The notes beneath the pieces are model-generated. The model ran no database searches and was not told the origin of the DNA. It worked only from the letters and a program-made list of their open reading frames with translations. The position numbers and the translations under genes are program-made. 64,000 nt of DNA from Ascaris suum (lineage: Eukaryota > Nematoda > Chromadorea > Rhabditida > Ascarididae), in assembly GCA_013433145.1 (NCBI GenBank), contig CM024174.1, positions 8,960,336 through 9,024,335 of the forward strand. The letters run 5' to 3'. Positions 23,801 to 36,287 of this stretch are shown piece by piece (positions within the stretch are counted from its first letter, which is position 1; each line of letters starts with the position of its first letter).

Positions 23801-26800
23801 CTATCAAGCGCCATCCCCAACTTTTGTGAACCGCATCGATGCAAAATTATTGTCATCGAGAAGGTTCTTGGGTTGGAGCATTTGAAATATAAATGTAAAC
23901 GCTCAAAATAAGCACGAAAATGTGGACGATCAGCCTGAGTCGTTTAGTTTTCACCACTTTTAATTGTGAGAAACAAAGACGTTGCTAAGTATCCACAGAG
24001 AGGAATTTATTAATGGTTATTTGCGATCACATAACTTTCTAAAAGAATGAAGGATGGGAGAATTACTTCTGTGTCACAGATGTGAAAAGTTGGCTGCCGA
24101 AAAATTGTTCTTCTGGGAAAATTGCGTTTTTGTCGCGCCAAAGAACGTTTCGTCGGAAAATTCGTTAAACCATCGCGCCGTTTTTTAACGCACTTACGCG
24201 TCTCCCTCTTCCTCTCTCTCTCTTTGTACCTTTGCTATCTCATAATACACGCGAACATTTATGTCAATAGAGAGAGTAAGAAAAGCACTCGGGCTTGATA
24301 ACGAAAAAAAAACTTTTACACGTGAGATGTGTGGCGAATAGTTGAGCGTGTCTGTTAAACGATAGCGTGAGACAACCGAATAAGACAGAAAAAACTAGCC
24401 GCGATAAAAACGAGCAAAAAAAGGAGGCGCACTCAAATTTCGATTGCTCGCACAGACGCACATAGTGCAGGCGAGGAAACGTTTTTGAAAAGAGCTGAAA
24501 ACATTTGCCACAAAGTCAATGGAATAATCGAGGATGATCTGTCACTTTTCTGAATTCTCTATTCCCCCTTGAGGATTCGACGAACAGTCCTTCCCCTCCC
24601 CCAATTCCTCTCCAACTCACTTAAACCACTGCACAGAACAAATGAGGGACTTCATTGGTCCTTGAACAATATGCTTATGAAGGGGTAGCGGAGACAGCAT
24701 GCGTAAACTGGAATTTCAATCATACCCTCCGATGTGCTAATACCTCCCTGTACCAAACGCCGCTTGAGATAAAAGATCCTGATAAATGGAATTCAGATGC
24801 AAAAGCGGGAAGGAATCTATAAGTGTCACGTTTACGATGTATTTAGGAAATTGTAGAGAGGACCACAGAAATCACCTGATCACTTCCTTTGACTGCAAAA
24901 AAAGTGTGCGTGTGATCTCCCACCCAGAATATAGAGTCGATTATTGAACGCCAAACGTCGAACGATTCCTCAGAAGCTAGTTTCAACCGAATTATACAAA
25001 AAAAGCGATGAAAAGAGAGCTAGAAAAATAGGGAGGGAGGTGGATCAATTGAGAATGATTTCCAATGAAAAGTAGTGTTTAATGGTACGAAATATAGGTT
25101 ACGCATCTAGCATCAAATGTGAAATGAGTGAGTGAATTAGTGAGGCACTCTGAATCGAGTTAATAGCGTATCACATGATGCAGAAGAACCGGTTGTGTTG
25201 CTACCAAGAGGAACACCGTAACGCTGCCGAATTTCCAACGAACATATGTGAACAGCGAGGCTTCCTTCTTCATAAAATTCAACTCATCATAATCGCGATC
25301 TTTACCCGATTACTTCCAACCATTTAAACTTTATCACATACATTGAATGAAGACCAATGATCAAATGTAAAGAAACAGGCCTGAAACGATGCCACTTCGA
25401 CGGATATGAAGTGCATCCTTCTCTAAATTATATTTCGATAACTTTCAAAGATATGAGCGGAAAACTGTGCCGTTAGCTGGAAACTCTGTACGCCTTTATT
25501 CCTTAGGTGCACGAATATTAAAAATTATTAAATGTTTTTTGCTCAGATATTAAAAAAAAGACTGACTATGTTTTACAATGCGAATTGATACGACACAAGC
25601 CGATTGTCTGAATTATCAACGAAAATATTTAGTTTTGAAAAGTAAACGACCGGAAACTGCAGCTGCAAAATTCTCTGCCAAAGACTTCCAGAAAAACGAA
25701 AGTTTACGTGAACAGTATTGACGACTGATCGAGGCTGCTCTCAAACAACTGTCTCATTACAATAGCCTTTGTGCAGGGACACAATACTGAGAGCAAATTT
25801 CACGATAACTACTTAGCTGAGTTCAGAGATCTCTTCTCTCTTTTCTTTATGTGGCTTTTAGCCTTAAACGGCCTTCCTCCGCATAACATTGAAGACCGCA
25901 GAAAAGTTCCATACATAAACCACAGAGCAAAAGTAGAAACCACCGTTCAGCGATTCTTCTGATGCGAATATTTGAACCTCAGGCTACTGTGTGCCAAAAT
26001 TCGATTCGATGTTATGTCTCTAGTGGTTGACTCCTGCGGCAATACTGTAAGGAGGCGGTTCCTCGCTGCTGTTGCAAGTGCTTTCAATTTCTTTTCATCA
26101 AGCCTCCTACGGCTGGACAGACTGAACTACGTGGCTGAAATTCTTCTCTCGCCAGAATGGAGATGAAAGCATCGCTTCGTTCATAAAGCAACCAACATCT
26201 TCCTCTCTCGACCGATTTATTATCTCTAAGCTGCAATTAGTAAAGGACAATTCTTTATGAATTCAACCACCTAGACAAGTTGAATCTACGCAATAGCAAG
26301 TATTTCAATGTTTTTAAGCCTAGACAGCCAACCGCCTTAATTAATCTAAGCGGAGTACACAAATGAGTTTCCACCGGGGTCCAATTCCGTAGTCAACTAC
26401 CACTGCTCATGCCACAATCTTTAAATACATCCATCGAAACGTCGGCCATATCAGAGTGAATGTGAAGTATTGATGGGTCTTCGAAATAAAACACATTTAG
26501 GAACAATGCACCATCCGTGTGCGCCCTATGAATTCAACCCTTAGAATAAGGGTATAAAGTAAAAAGGCTGCTTCACTATTACGTTGTCACATCGAGGTAG
26601 ATGAACGGTTGGTAACATTTCCTCAGGCGGGATTTTGGCCTTTCTAAAAGTAGGAATTTTCATCGGCAATAATTAAAACTCAATTTCGCTCAATTTTCAA
26701 AAAGTCCTTTTTCATATGCGTACATATTTTTTTGCTTGAAATAAAAAATATGGGGCAGCATCTTAAGGGAAACTAGCACGATATGTGCTTTTTATATTTC

Positions 26801-26858
26801 ATTCGCCTCACCTGTAAGGTAGACCGGTCGGCTGTGGACCAGGCGGAAATAGTGTGCC
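20816..26858. other. No gene identified
   Basis: Holds an 18-bp perfect hairpin at 21311-21353. A + strand frame at 23138-23341 (TSVCHSTFYYNSLLNDLL...) could splice over a 76-nt intron to 23418, but the 5' end is unsupported. Open frames at 25771-26166 after ctttgtgcag are also unresolved. Remaining sequence shows no protein-like frame. Confidence 0.5.
21311..21353. repeat. Perfect 18-bp inverted repeat, 7-nt loop
   Basis: AACTTTACTCTGCTCACA (21311-21328), loop AGTGGCA, exact complement at 21336-21353. Flanks do not extend the stem. It could be a recent foldback insertion or a folded RNA. No gene overlaps it. Confidence 0.85.
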
Positions 26859-27232
26859 CGCAAGGCAAGTCGAAGAAGGTCAAAGGCATATAGGCAGATT
26901 AAACGACTGCTCATAATGTATGGTGAGGCTAGCCTGAGGCGGGATAGGGAGGATATAAAACCGGTTCATGAGCTCATGTATTAATTCCAGCTTCTAGACT
27001 GGTCTTAGGGCCGAGTGGGATTACGGGTGCTTATTGAGTGCGCGAGGTGGTCTGCGGCAGCATGGAGTTCGACTGCGGGATGGTGCCGGCGACTCAAGCT
27101 AATCTTGTGTCCTTTCGTGCTTGTCACCTTGTATTGGCCCTTATACCTCTGTCGCCTCGCAATTTACTCGACCGCATCTCGGAAGGTTGGAGATCCTCAA
27201 GGATACCTGGACAATTAAAAGAGCCAAGGGGA
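26859..27232 (+). repeat. Dispersed repeat, copy B
   Basis: Shares with copies A and C the order AAGTCGAAGAAGGTCAAAGGC, AGGCAGATTAAACGAC, AGGATATAAAA, GCTCATGTATTAATTCCAGC, TTCTAGACTGG, and CGCAATTTACTCGACCGCATC, ending in AAGAGCCAAGGGG. The 67 and 135-codon frames overlapping this copy are not kept in the other copies. Confidence 0.75.
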
Positions 27233-27550
27233 GTCCTCGCAGTTTGTATGAGCTGTCTGCTACGGAACTGTTTATTTGCAAATTTTACAATAGAAATTTG
27301 CATGGTAACAACTTTTTTGTATGAGATCACCCCGAAAAGTGAAAAACTAGACTTTCGAAATATTTATTTTTCTCTGACTCCCTTCAAAGTTAAGTGCTTA
27401 TCGCTTCAGTGGATTTCAGAGCGAAAGTACCAGCGAGGTGCATAAAAAATGAGCGGGGAAGGGACAGATATTTTTGGAATTCGTCCGGCTTACCTAACCG
27501 AACTTGTTTTCTTCAGTAAAGAGTAAGCAAAAAATGCTCCCCTGTCTTAC

Positions 27551-27684
27551 CTCCTCGTACATAAGGATTACACATGCGCAATTTTGCACACATAAATAAC
27601 GAAGAATGAAAAGAACGATCTCGCACAGTTCAATTGTTGAGAATTGCAGAACCGTATGCAAATTTGGAGGCGCGAAAAGGAAAT
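27551..27684 (-). CDS. Candidate exon with a hydrophobic segment, unknown
   Basis: Acceptor attttatctcctcgtag and donor GAG|GTAAGACAG are both good, and 134 nt stay open in one frame, entering in phase 1 and leaving in phase 0. The translation starts FLFAPPNLHTVLQFS, passes through a hydrophobic stretch (IVLFILRYLCV) and ends VILMYEE. This could be a membrane helix of a receptor, but no family signature was seen. Neighbouring exons were not found. Confidence 0.32.
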
Positions 27685-28459
27685 CTACGAGGAGATAAAA
27701 TAAAAGTTTCTTCAAAGATAGACAGTAAATGCGAAAAAAAAAACGATGGTAGAAGTCATAACCAACAACTTTTTTACTACACATTCAGCGATTTGCAAAT
27801 CCTCAACAAAAAAAATCGTTGCAAAGTCGCGTATAACTATTTTTAGATTTAAGTTGACTTGCGAATTCAGTAGCACCTCTATGCGTCATAAAATCTCGTA
27901 GGAGAGGATGGATGACAATAAAACTGAAGGAGTGACAATCATTGAAATGGAGTGGGATTACACGCATCAAATTTCGCTGCCACTGTTGCGATAGGCGGGT
28001 GGAAACAGCCCCGCGCATATACAAACAACCTCAAATATATGCATATGTGCAATGACAACTTAACGGAATTTTGTGAAATTTTGGAAGAAATAAATTAAAA
28101 AATGGACATACAAAGAGGAATATGTTGCTATCATATTGCAGCGAAAGCTGCGAAAACGACCCCAAATTTTGCGCTAACTGAGGTGAGGATATGGTGTTGC
28201 ATAGTGCAAATTGCATTTCATTATAAGCGGTTCAATTGAGATGTATTACAACAGTGAAACATAATGCGACCAATTTCTGTAGTAATACAGAAAGGAATTG
28301 CAAAAAATGATTGAAAATTTCAATTGATGAGGACAATAAGCCGTAATAAACATTTAAAGTGAAGAGATTAGAATTTGCGGGCAAATCCCCTTCATTCGGA
28401 TGCCGGAACGCTGCAGATGAAGCAAATGAAGTGGTTACATTTCGAATTTTGCGGCCTCT

Positions 28460-28868
28460 TCAATGAGATTCTGAGATAGAGAGGGGCCTATTCCTCCGGA
28501 AGTGTAGAGGCAGCGGGTAGCAGCTAGATATCTTCATCTCTCCCACCAAAGCTCTCATATCCCCACCCAAAAAAGCACCTGTCACGATATGGTCAGGAGG
28601 ATGGTTCAATGAAGCTTTATAAAAAGAATGGAACAGAAAGTCCCGATTGGCAACTAAATAGTGGCCGTGGTCGCGTGATGATTGAAAATGCGGAGCTGTT
28701 CCTTGATGGCACGAAGCCGACCCTGCCCGGTCGTGATCGTTGGTGCCGTTTGCCGTCATCTGCATACGCACGCGTGTGCCAGCCGTACGCTCGCGCTGGC
28801 TGGCACCACCAAACATCGCGCGACCCCATTTGTCAGCCGCCTTCAAGTTATTCAAACGCCTCGAGCTG
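28460..28868 (-). CDS. Open frame of about 135 codons in a G+C-rich island, unknown
   Basis: On the minus strand the frame runs from about 28868 (after ccactgaccag) to TGA at 28460-28462. It shows strong purine-first/pyrimidine-last codon bias in its first two thirds (NNLKAADKWGRAMFGGA then TANGTNDHDRAG). The + strand also has frames over 90 codons, as expected in G+C-rich DNA. A GTGACAG|GTGCTT donor near 28580 could end an exon there. No family recognised. Confidence 0.32.
28776..28806. repeat. 9-bp inverted repeat in the G+C island
   Basis: GTGCCAGCC (28776-28784) and GGCTGGCAC (28798-28806) flank a 13-nt CG-rich loop. It lies within the candidate reading frame above. Confidence 0.7.
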
Positions 28869-31286
28869 GTCAGTGGTCAGCTGTGACTGGCACTAAGCCA
28901 GAGCAGGTATCGAGATGCAAACGGCGATGGAAGGTTAGACAGCGAGGAAAAGCGTGAAATACTACATGCAGTGAGAGCATAAGGGTGCCGAGTACAGCTC
29001 AATTGGCAGGGTGTTTAAACAAGAAGCGTCGATGCCAGGGATTCACGCCTTAAAACGACTTCCGGTCGCTAGCCACATAACATGGAGCTTTTCTCCATCG
29101 AGAAATCACGGCAAGGTAATCGATGATATATGGCTTGCTGTCAAGTATCGAAATGACTTTTGAGTAGTGATGTTATCCATAAGTATGCACATCATTATTT
29201 CCCAATTTCCAGTTACTCAATGATAAGATGTAACACAAAGTCAAACGTCAAATAGCACGGCTTCAATGTCGATGGATAAAGTATGCTACTTTAGAACTCA
29301 TTTGAAATTTTCTGATATAAAAAATACTGAGATGAGCACCGATCCTTCAAAGGTTTTCAACGACGATCGATCCTTCAATAGAGATTAATCCAATAGATTA
29401 ACAGTCTATGACACGCTCATATAGTTCCTTTACTTCTTATGAGATACAATAAGTTACATTGTGCTATAGCGACTCTTAAAATAGATGGACTAGTCAGTTG
29501 GCAAAATACTTAGCACAGCAAAAAAAGAATTATCTATGATCGCCGCATTGAAATGTGTGGCGAGCAGTTTATAACAAACGAGTCTTCCTAATTAGCTTCT
29601 AAAGTTAACCAGATTTGTTCTCGTTATGCCTTACGAGCTGTGCCAATCCGGCCATCTCGCAACGGTCAACGCAATCCGGCAAAACAGCAAATGCTCAGCT
29701 TATGCATCTTCAGTCACTTCTGTGAATTACGTTTCCTGACCTCAAGATCAGGAAAATTGATATTGATTTATGTGAAGCGCTTTTACTGATATCTCCAAAG
29801 TGCCTAATATGGTGACGCAACTCAGAAGGTTTTACGTGAAAATCCTGCAGTACTATGTCGAGAACTTGGGAAAATTTTTCAGCAGACATTGTTGAGAGGA
29901 AGAACTTTTAAAGTTTGTGTGTGGGAATTCACTACAACATACTGTTTTTGCCGAAAAAAATTTAGCTTGTTTGAACGCCAGCGGTCATTGAGCAAAGTTG
30001 ATGGTCACTGAAGATTGCTAAGGTTTTCGTTGGTGACCGGCAGCCAATGACTGCAGCATAAAATTGAAAGGCACTGGGCGGCCGCGTTCGCACAAAAGAC
30101 GGCTTAGCGGTAAACGTCCAAGTCATCTCGATAACCAGAAGCTTTCGGACTTGCACTGGTTCCGATTTACTTTCGATGGCCACCGATGACGCTTAGGGAG
30201 GCCGTTGGCCAGTGTGCCCCTCGATGACCGACGATTTTCGGCTGATTGAAGTTCACCGGTCACTAACAAGTACTATCGGAACGGAATTTTTGGGTGTTTA
30301 GCGCGATGGCATGAATATTTTTCACAGCTTCTGACGTTCGGGGTTCAAGTGACGAAGATCTCAAAGGGCATGAGCGGCACGGTGCTTGACCTAAAGCCAC
30401 TCTGATGCTTTTTCAGGGTTTTGTGATCGTTCCACTCTTATCTCTGAATGAATGGCGTCTCAACTACCTTAGTTTGTCAACACCAATGCCCACGTTGGAA
30501 TGAATACGGGAAGTGTTGATACCGCTTAGCACATCTCATGTCAGTGCGTCCATAAACCTCGCGAGGACGGTCTTCTATTCTCCAAACATGCGAAGACGTT
30601 TGCAGAGTAAAAAACCTTTATAAGGACGTCAAGAGGGCGAGTGTCCCAGGGACCTTCCACGAAGAAAATATATTTGCTAGTCCCACTTAGAACTTCGGTT
30701 GCTAGTAAACGAGGGAACAGCATGTCTTTCGGACCGCCCTGACATCACAGCTAGAATTTGAAGTGCCTACGACGCAAATCGTTTAGAGAGGCAAAGTGAG
30801 AAGCGGCGAAATCTATCAAAGTAGAACCCTGAGGATATATGTTTTGATACGGTGATTTGACAAACCAATGCCGTATAATGGCAAGGAGGAGTGAGGAAAA
30901 ATTTCGGTTGCTTTCGTTTAGTTTTCAGTCTTGCCAGCAATAAAAAAATGCTTGACGAACGAGACCCACGAATGGCACAGTGCCTGATGGCACAAAGAAC
31001 AAACTTCGATTACGTTAGGAGTTTCGAACTTCCTTTGCATTCAGTTGCACCGTTTTAAACACTGTTGATAAGTGCGCAACTCTGTCGATGCTTCATGGGA
31101 TAGAACGTTGCTCTACTATTTATTTATTTATTCACTACCATATCAAATATGTTGTGTGCTTGCGCCATTGATCAAATAGGATATACGTTTCATTTGGAGT
31201 ATGATGCTGAGCCTTGGAATGGTAAACAAGATTCGGCGCACACAGAACAAATGACCAACAAAATCCGAAATAGCGGCAAATTTTAC
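28869..31286. other. No gene identified
   Basis: Contains a tRNA-like stretch near 28990-29055 that fails as a tRNA, and a 73-codon minus-strand frame at 29962-30183 with an ATG but no motif. G+C-richer patches near 30000-30700 look like old repeats. Confidence 0.5.
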
Positions 31287-31418
31287 CTGCGAACAGGATG
31301 CTAGTGCTTGACTTGCGTAGAAGGCTAAAACTTTACTTCCCTTCCGATGGGCACCGTATAGTGAACAACAGAAATCGATATTCTGTAGTATTCGAACACT
31401 GTCTTTGTTTGGTGCAGT
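31287..31418 (-). CDS. Candidate exon, unknown (overlaps opposite-strand ORF)
   Basis: Acceptor gcgcaaatattcag and donor CAG|GTAAAATT bound 132 nt open in phase 0 to 0, starting TAPNKDSVRILQNIDFCC and ending YASQALASCSQ. It overlaps the 5' part of the + strand 180-residue ORF, so at most one of the two readings is right. No family recognised. Confidence 0.28.
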
Positions 31419-31840
31419 CTGAATATTTGCGCGAGAAGCATTCAGAAAAAAAAAGTGAAACAAAGAAGGGAGTCGCCGCATCCGAAAAGTCGAATTCGTC
31501 GTTTCTAAATAATCTCTCGAAGAAAACGCTGAAGAGGTGCTCGAGGCGTTGTTTGCTGCGCGTAGAGCAGCTGCTATCGAAATCAAATAAACAGCAACCG
31601 ATGGATGTTTTGTCGTTCGCTACGTGTTGCCTCCAACCTGATTTGCGCAGCGTCATCAACGATACTGTTTTTTTCCCATCATTTCCATCGCATGACTCTC
31701 AACTTTATGCAAATGACCATCTTGCATCCTTGCAAATGGCATTTGTGCAGCGAATCGCAGTTCTAACAAACAGTATTTCCACAATTTTGCATTTGCAGAG
31801 CGCATTATGGTTGCATATGCAAATCTGCGTTCAGCCGTGA
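31298..31840 (+). CDS. Longest non-repeat ORF of the window, 180 residues, unknown
   Basis: ATG 31298 to TGA 31840, uninterrupted. The middle is Lys/Ser-rich (EKKSETKKGVAASEKSNSS) and the rest mixed with scattered cysteines (CCLQPDL). No domain, signal peptide or membrane segment is clear. The opposite strand carries 147- and 108-codon frames and a splice-bounded exon here, so the strand is unresolved. It could be an intronless gene, a transposon fragment or a chance frame. Confidence 0.3.
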   Translation: MLVLDLRRRLKLYFPSDGHRIVNNRNRYSVVFEHCLCLVQSEYLREKHSEKKSETKKGVAASEKSNSSFLNNLSKKTLKRCSRRCLLRVEQLLSKSNKQQPMDVLSFATCCLQPDLRSVINDTVFFPSFPSHDSQLYANDHLASLQMAFVQRIAVLTNSISTILHLQSALWLHMQICVQP

Positions 31841-34800
31841 ACGCGTGTCTATTTATCTATCTGCTTGTCTGTTGCTCCATAAGTTCAATTTGTCAAGCTT
31901 GGATTACGAAATTGCTAGAAATAATGAGCACTAATTTTCGAATGAGGAGTCAATTTCGATGGAAGTATGCATTCTGGAACCAAACGGTTGAATTTTATAT
32001 ACGTCAGCCACAAGAAACAAACCTTTTTTAGAAGCCTTTCGCGAGCGATAGGATTAGTTAAATACGAACTTAAGTATCATTGCGCGTACTTCATAAATTG
32101 TAGAGTTTATTCGGACTAATTGCAAAAGCAGAAAAAAACATTATTTTGGCTCGTTTTCCCATTTGCTTATCAAATGCAGCATTGATTCGTCGTTTTTAAT
32201 TCAACGACTTATCAAAATCGGAGACCTATCAAATCATCGATGAATACCAACAATTAAGGATCAGGTAGTAATGTCTTTGACTCTTTGAGAAGTATTATAA
32301 AACCAGTTACAAAACACTGTCCTTGGAGCGGTCAGCAAATAAAACTCTCAGGCATTATCACTTTATTGGCCAACTCAGTCAGCTCATTTGCGAAAAGTTT
32401 CTTGCAATTCTTACGTCAAGTTTGTTTCGCATATGTTTGCGACCACAAAACATGAACGAAATGAGAGCGATCACTCTGAAGACGAATATTCTTTGTTTGC
32501 AGATGATATCTGCTAGAAGAGTGTTTTAATCGACTCTTCTACTTCTGCGTGCGTAAATTCTATCACTTTCGGAAGCATATGGAATAAAAATATAAGTGCC
32601 TTATCATGATATTTCCCATGCAAAGAGGGGTCTTTTCCGAAAGTATGCAAGATCAGAACACTCAGAACTACGGCGACTAATAAAAAATTCGATCCAATGA
32701 ATTTCAATTGAGAGTTTTTTATGCTCTATGTGTGGAGGGCGACACGCCTTAGGATGCATCTATTTGAAAGGTGTAAATAATATGGTATAGTTGTAACGGT
32801 GTTGATGCTCAGTTGCCGATTTATTGATGTACTTTTCCGGCGCAACAAATTAACGCTCATTCCAACGGTACTTTGTCTCATAAATAGGAGTGCAAGTTTA
32901 GAGCATTGCAGCAAAAACGCAATAGATTATTTTCAGCATTAGTGGTATATTCTAAGGCATGTGGATTAATCACTGAATTCTTAAATTTAGCAATTCCCTT
33001 AACATGATATGCAAATGAGCATATTATATGTTATGACTGCTCGACAACGAAACCATTGATGCATAGTGAAACGCTTTTTGTTAAAAAATATTCACATCGT
33101 ACACAAATCTAGAACTAATCGTCACCACCAGTTCACTTATTAAAAAAAAACTTTATTGGGATAGGAATCTGACAATTTCGTTGAGAAGAAAAGATTAAAT
33201 AGGCAATTTCTTCAGTGAAAGTGAGCAATTGATTTGACTTGAAATAAATATTCAAACAGTGTCACGCATATTACGAGCCCATCTCCTATTGCTTTCTCAA
33301 GTATTATGCGACTTTAAAATGCGCGAAAGAAATGCCATATGACATTCGGAAATGGATAACATCAATAGTTAAGGAAGTGAGTGAATAGAGTAGGTTTTAT
33401 TCAAATCTTGAAACAAACTTAATAGTTGCAAGAAGACATCGCTTAGTTTAATATTCACGGTATATGATTAAGCGCAAGTGGTTCGATTACATATGAAAAC
33501 ATTTCTTTTCTTCACATTCGATTGAGCCCAACAAAGGATTTCATCTGTTGATCCTTTGAAACGAACGAATAATACACTCTATGCTGCATATTAATGCGTA
33601 CGTTTGTGCAAAACAAGATCCACATTGAATGCCTAATGGTGAAAACAGAACATTTGTTAGTGATTCGTTTGTCACACAAGTGTGAACGCATCCTGCAAAC
33701 GCAGGCACAATATGCGCTCTTCATAGATTCACTCCTCACTTCAGCCGATAGTACAACTGGTCAGAAAAATATTGGCAGAATATATGGCGGGGTGTTTCCC
33801 AGTGAAACCAAATGGCTAGACAGTTTTTCAGTCAAAGTTCCCTTTCTTCTAAGCAATCGTCAGATTTAGTATAAAAACTTTGTTAGCTAATTTTATAGGA
33901 AATCGAAATGCGAACAAGCTTGTGAGTCGAATTGAAAAAGTACTGGGAGCTTTCGAGCAGATCGTATGTGTCAAATTATTTCATTTAACCCTTCACATCA
34001 TCGCAAATCGAAATAATGGATTATATAGAATGCATGTGATGATACAAATGAAATTACGACACTCTCTTATTGCACCCATTGCAAATTTCTTAGAACAGTG
34101 CGTTAAAAAGTTAATCGAGAAAAAAGACGGACGCCATTCCACGTCGAGGCAGCGGTCGACATAAATACGGACATAGGTGTTGAGCTCTATTTGGCCATAA
34201 AGGCGTTCGAGTGGTGTTCGGCCGCGAGCGATATGGCAGAGGGAGATGCGTAGAGAAGTCGACGTGTCATTCGGTACCAGTCAATTAGCTGTCCCAAAGT
34301 GACCGCTGCTGACCACAGCAAGGGTCAACACTATATGCGGCAAACGCACATTTAAAATGCTCCCTTCGCGTTGTTTTTAATTAAGCGGCTTCCAATGCGA
34401 TTAACTGTCGCATCCACGCGGTCGTGGCTGAAAAGTGTTCTGAACATTTTCGGCAATCTAATGCGCGTATGAAAAGCATGGGCATACTGAGATAGAGTTT
34501 CTTCCGAGATGAATGTTTTGATAATGGTCTAGATGGTCCTCGATTTGAAGCGCTTATGGTGGGTAGAGAAGCCGACTGCATAGATGTTTCTTCAAAAATA
34601 ATTGTAACCGAAACAAAAAAACAGCTAAAATTCCGCCATGAAAAAGTTTTTCGGAGTTTTTCGTGGGAGAATTGCAATGAAATCCACATAAAGCAGAAAA
34701 ATCTCTAAAATGCTCTGCAAAAACTCAATAATAGTGCGCCGAAAGGAGCTTCTTTCGAGTACGACAAGTTGTCAGATACGCAGATGTGTTCGTTATTTGC

Positions 34801-36123
34801 ATGCATTGCATCCTGAAAACGCTCGAAAATATCGACAGAGTCATATCGCGAATACTGCACTCTTCGCACCAGAAACCTGACACTTCTGTGTCGGAATTTC
34901 TCTTTCAACAAAGAATTCAAATTCGATTTCATTCAACAAATTGATTTTCAGTAAGTGCTCGAATATCCTTATTTGTTTCTAGGTTGAAGTTGGACATAAT
35001 CCGGTACGAGCATTTTTTAGAGACTTTCCCCATAGCATTTACTTTCGACGTGTTTCTAACTGAGGTGAATTATTATTGTCACACATGTTTTTCTTGATGT
35101 CTATATTGTGCTGCTAAGACAGCATTATATGCATAAGAGCGAATGTAAAAGCAGATTCCAATTCGCTCAATTATGCAACTTAATCACTCGGTTTAAAAAC
35201 GTTCTTTAAAAGGAAATGCTGAACGTGGTCTGATGCCAATGATTACCCTTAGAAACGCTTCAGACGAGTTCTCGCAATTCCACATATTACACTGCTAGTG
35301 AATGATAAAACATCCATAGTAATGAATTTATTCTTTAATCGCACGATTCAACTGATCGTAGAATGCTATTCGAGATTGCTCGAAGAAATGTGTAACAATA
35401 CAAGTCGCTCAGTTCGGGAACTACATGCCATACCTAAGTTTGCACTGAACAAAACTCATGTTTGCATTAGTTGAAATTCCAGCTAAAACATTTATATCTC
35501 ACGCACCACTCCACCTGACAATCGATCGTAGCGTTCTGTACTTCAGGTATTCCCACTGCCGACATCGGCATCCTGCAAAAACGAGGAAATTAGGCAACTG
35601 TCAAAGACGGTGCATCAATTATGGTATGTAAATGGTGTATTAATTAATCGTTACGTTGAAGAAGATTGTTTGCACTCGACTGGCACAACGCTGAGTTAGG
35701 TCAATGAACTGAGTTCTTTCAGTGGTCATCAATTGAAATTCAAACGAAGCCATTAACCTATGACGGCGAGATAACCATCTAATGACTGCATGTGAACTCG
35801 TCTTATTCAACAGACCTTTAATGAATCCATATGAGCGATTATCAGATTGACAGCGATCTTCTTGTCGTACTGATTTATGAAAATATCACTCAAAAATGAA
35901 TTCCCAGCAGAAATTTTCAACTAAGCTTTTAGTGAACGAATTAAAACGACAATATTGAATAAATCCACTTTTTATCAGTTTTGAAGGAAGTTTTATGCGT
36001 TTGCGACATTAGGTATAAAGGACATTGGCCATTCAAATATCAATATGTTTGAATGTAAACGTGAATAAATAAAGAAATATTTATGAGCTGCAATGTGAAC
36101 ACTTTCGTTTTTGATCTCTTCAG
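31841..36123. other. No gene identified
   Basis: Two + strand frames in different phases (33594-33869, 33880-34164) and two minus-strand frames (34381-34689 and 34705-34932, the latter with a good ATG) are protein-like in places. None has matching splice sites or motifs. A decayed element is possible. Confidence 0.45.
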
Positions 36124-36287
36124 ACAAAATTAGTGAAAATGAACATCATTCGACGCTTTAAATGCTTAAAGCGAACTTACCTAGCAAGTGTTGAGGATTT
36201 CAGCAAGCAGAGATTCAGCTTTTGTACAGCTGAACAATTTGTTACCGAATTTTCCAGTAGCTTTATTATCCTTCATGATGGCAGGCG
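36124..36287 (+). CDS. Candidate first exon, unknown
   Basis: Acceptor gtttttgatctcttcag is followed 15 bases later by ATG 36139; the frame reads 49 codons (MNIIRRFKCLKRTYLASVED...) to a strong donor GGCG|GTAAGA. The layout suits a trans-spliced first coding exon. However, the minus strand has an equally strong donor (CTAG|GTAAGTTC at 36180), so an antisense exon is an alternative. No family recognised. Confidence 0.27.

Noticed and set aside
28986..29060. tRNA-like stretch (CAGCTCAATTGGCAGGG ... GGATTCACGCC)
   Set aside because: The D-arm resembles a tRNA, but the T-stem does not pair and no acceptor stem exists. At most a decayed tRNA-derived repeat.
29962..30183. 73-codon minus-strand ORF with ATG
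   Set aside because: No motif, no splice or poly(A) support, and it lies in what looks like an old repeat-rich patch.
33594..34164. Two consecutive + strand frames totalling about 185 codons
   Set aside because: They are in different frames, have no splice pair, and show no motif; the opposite strand is also partly open.
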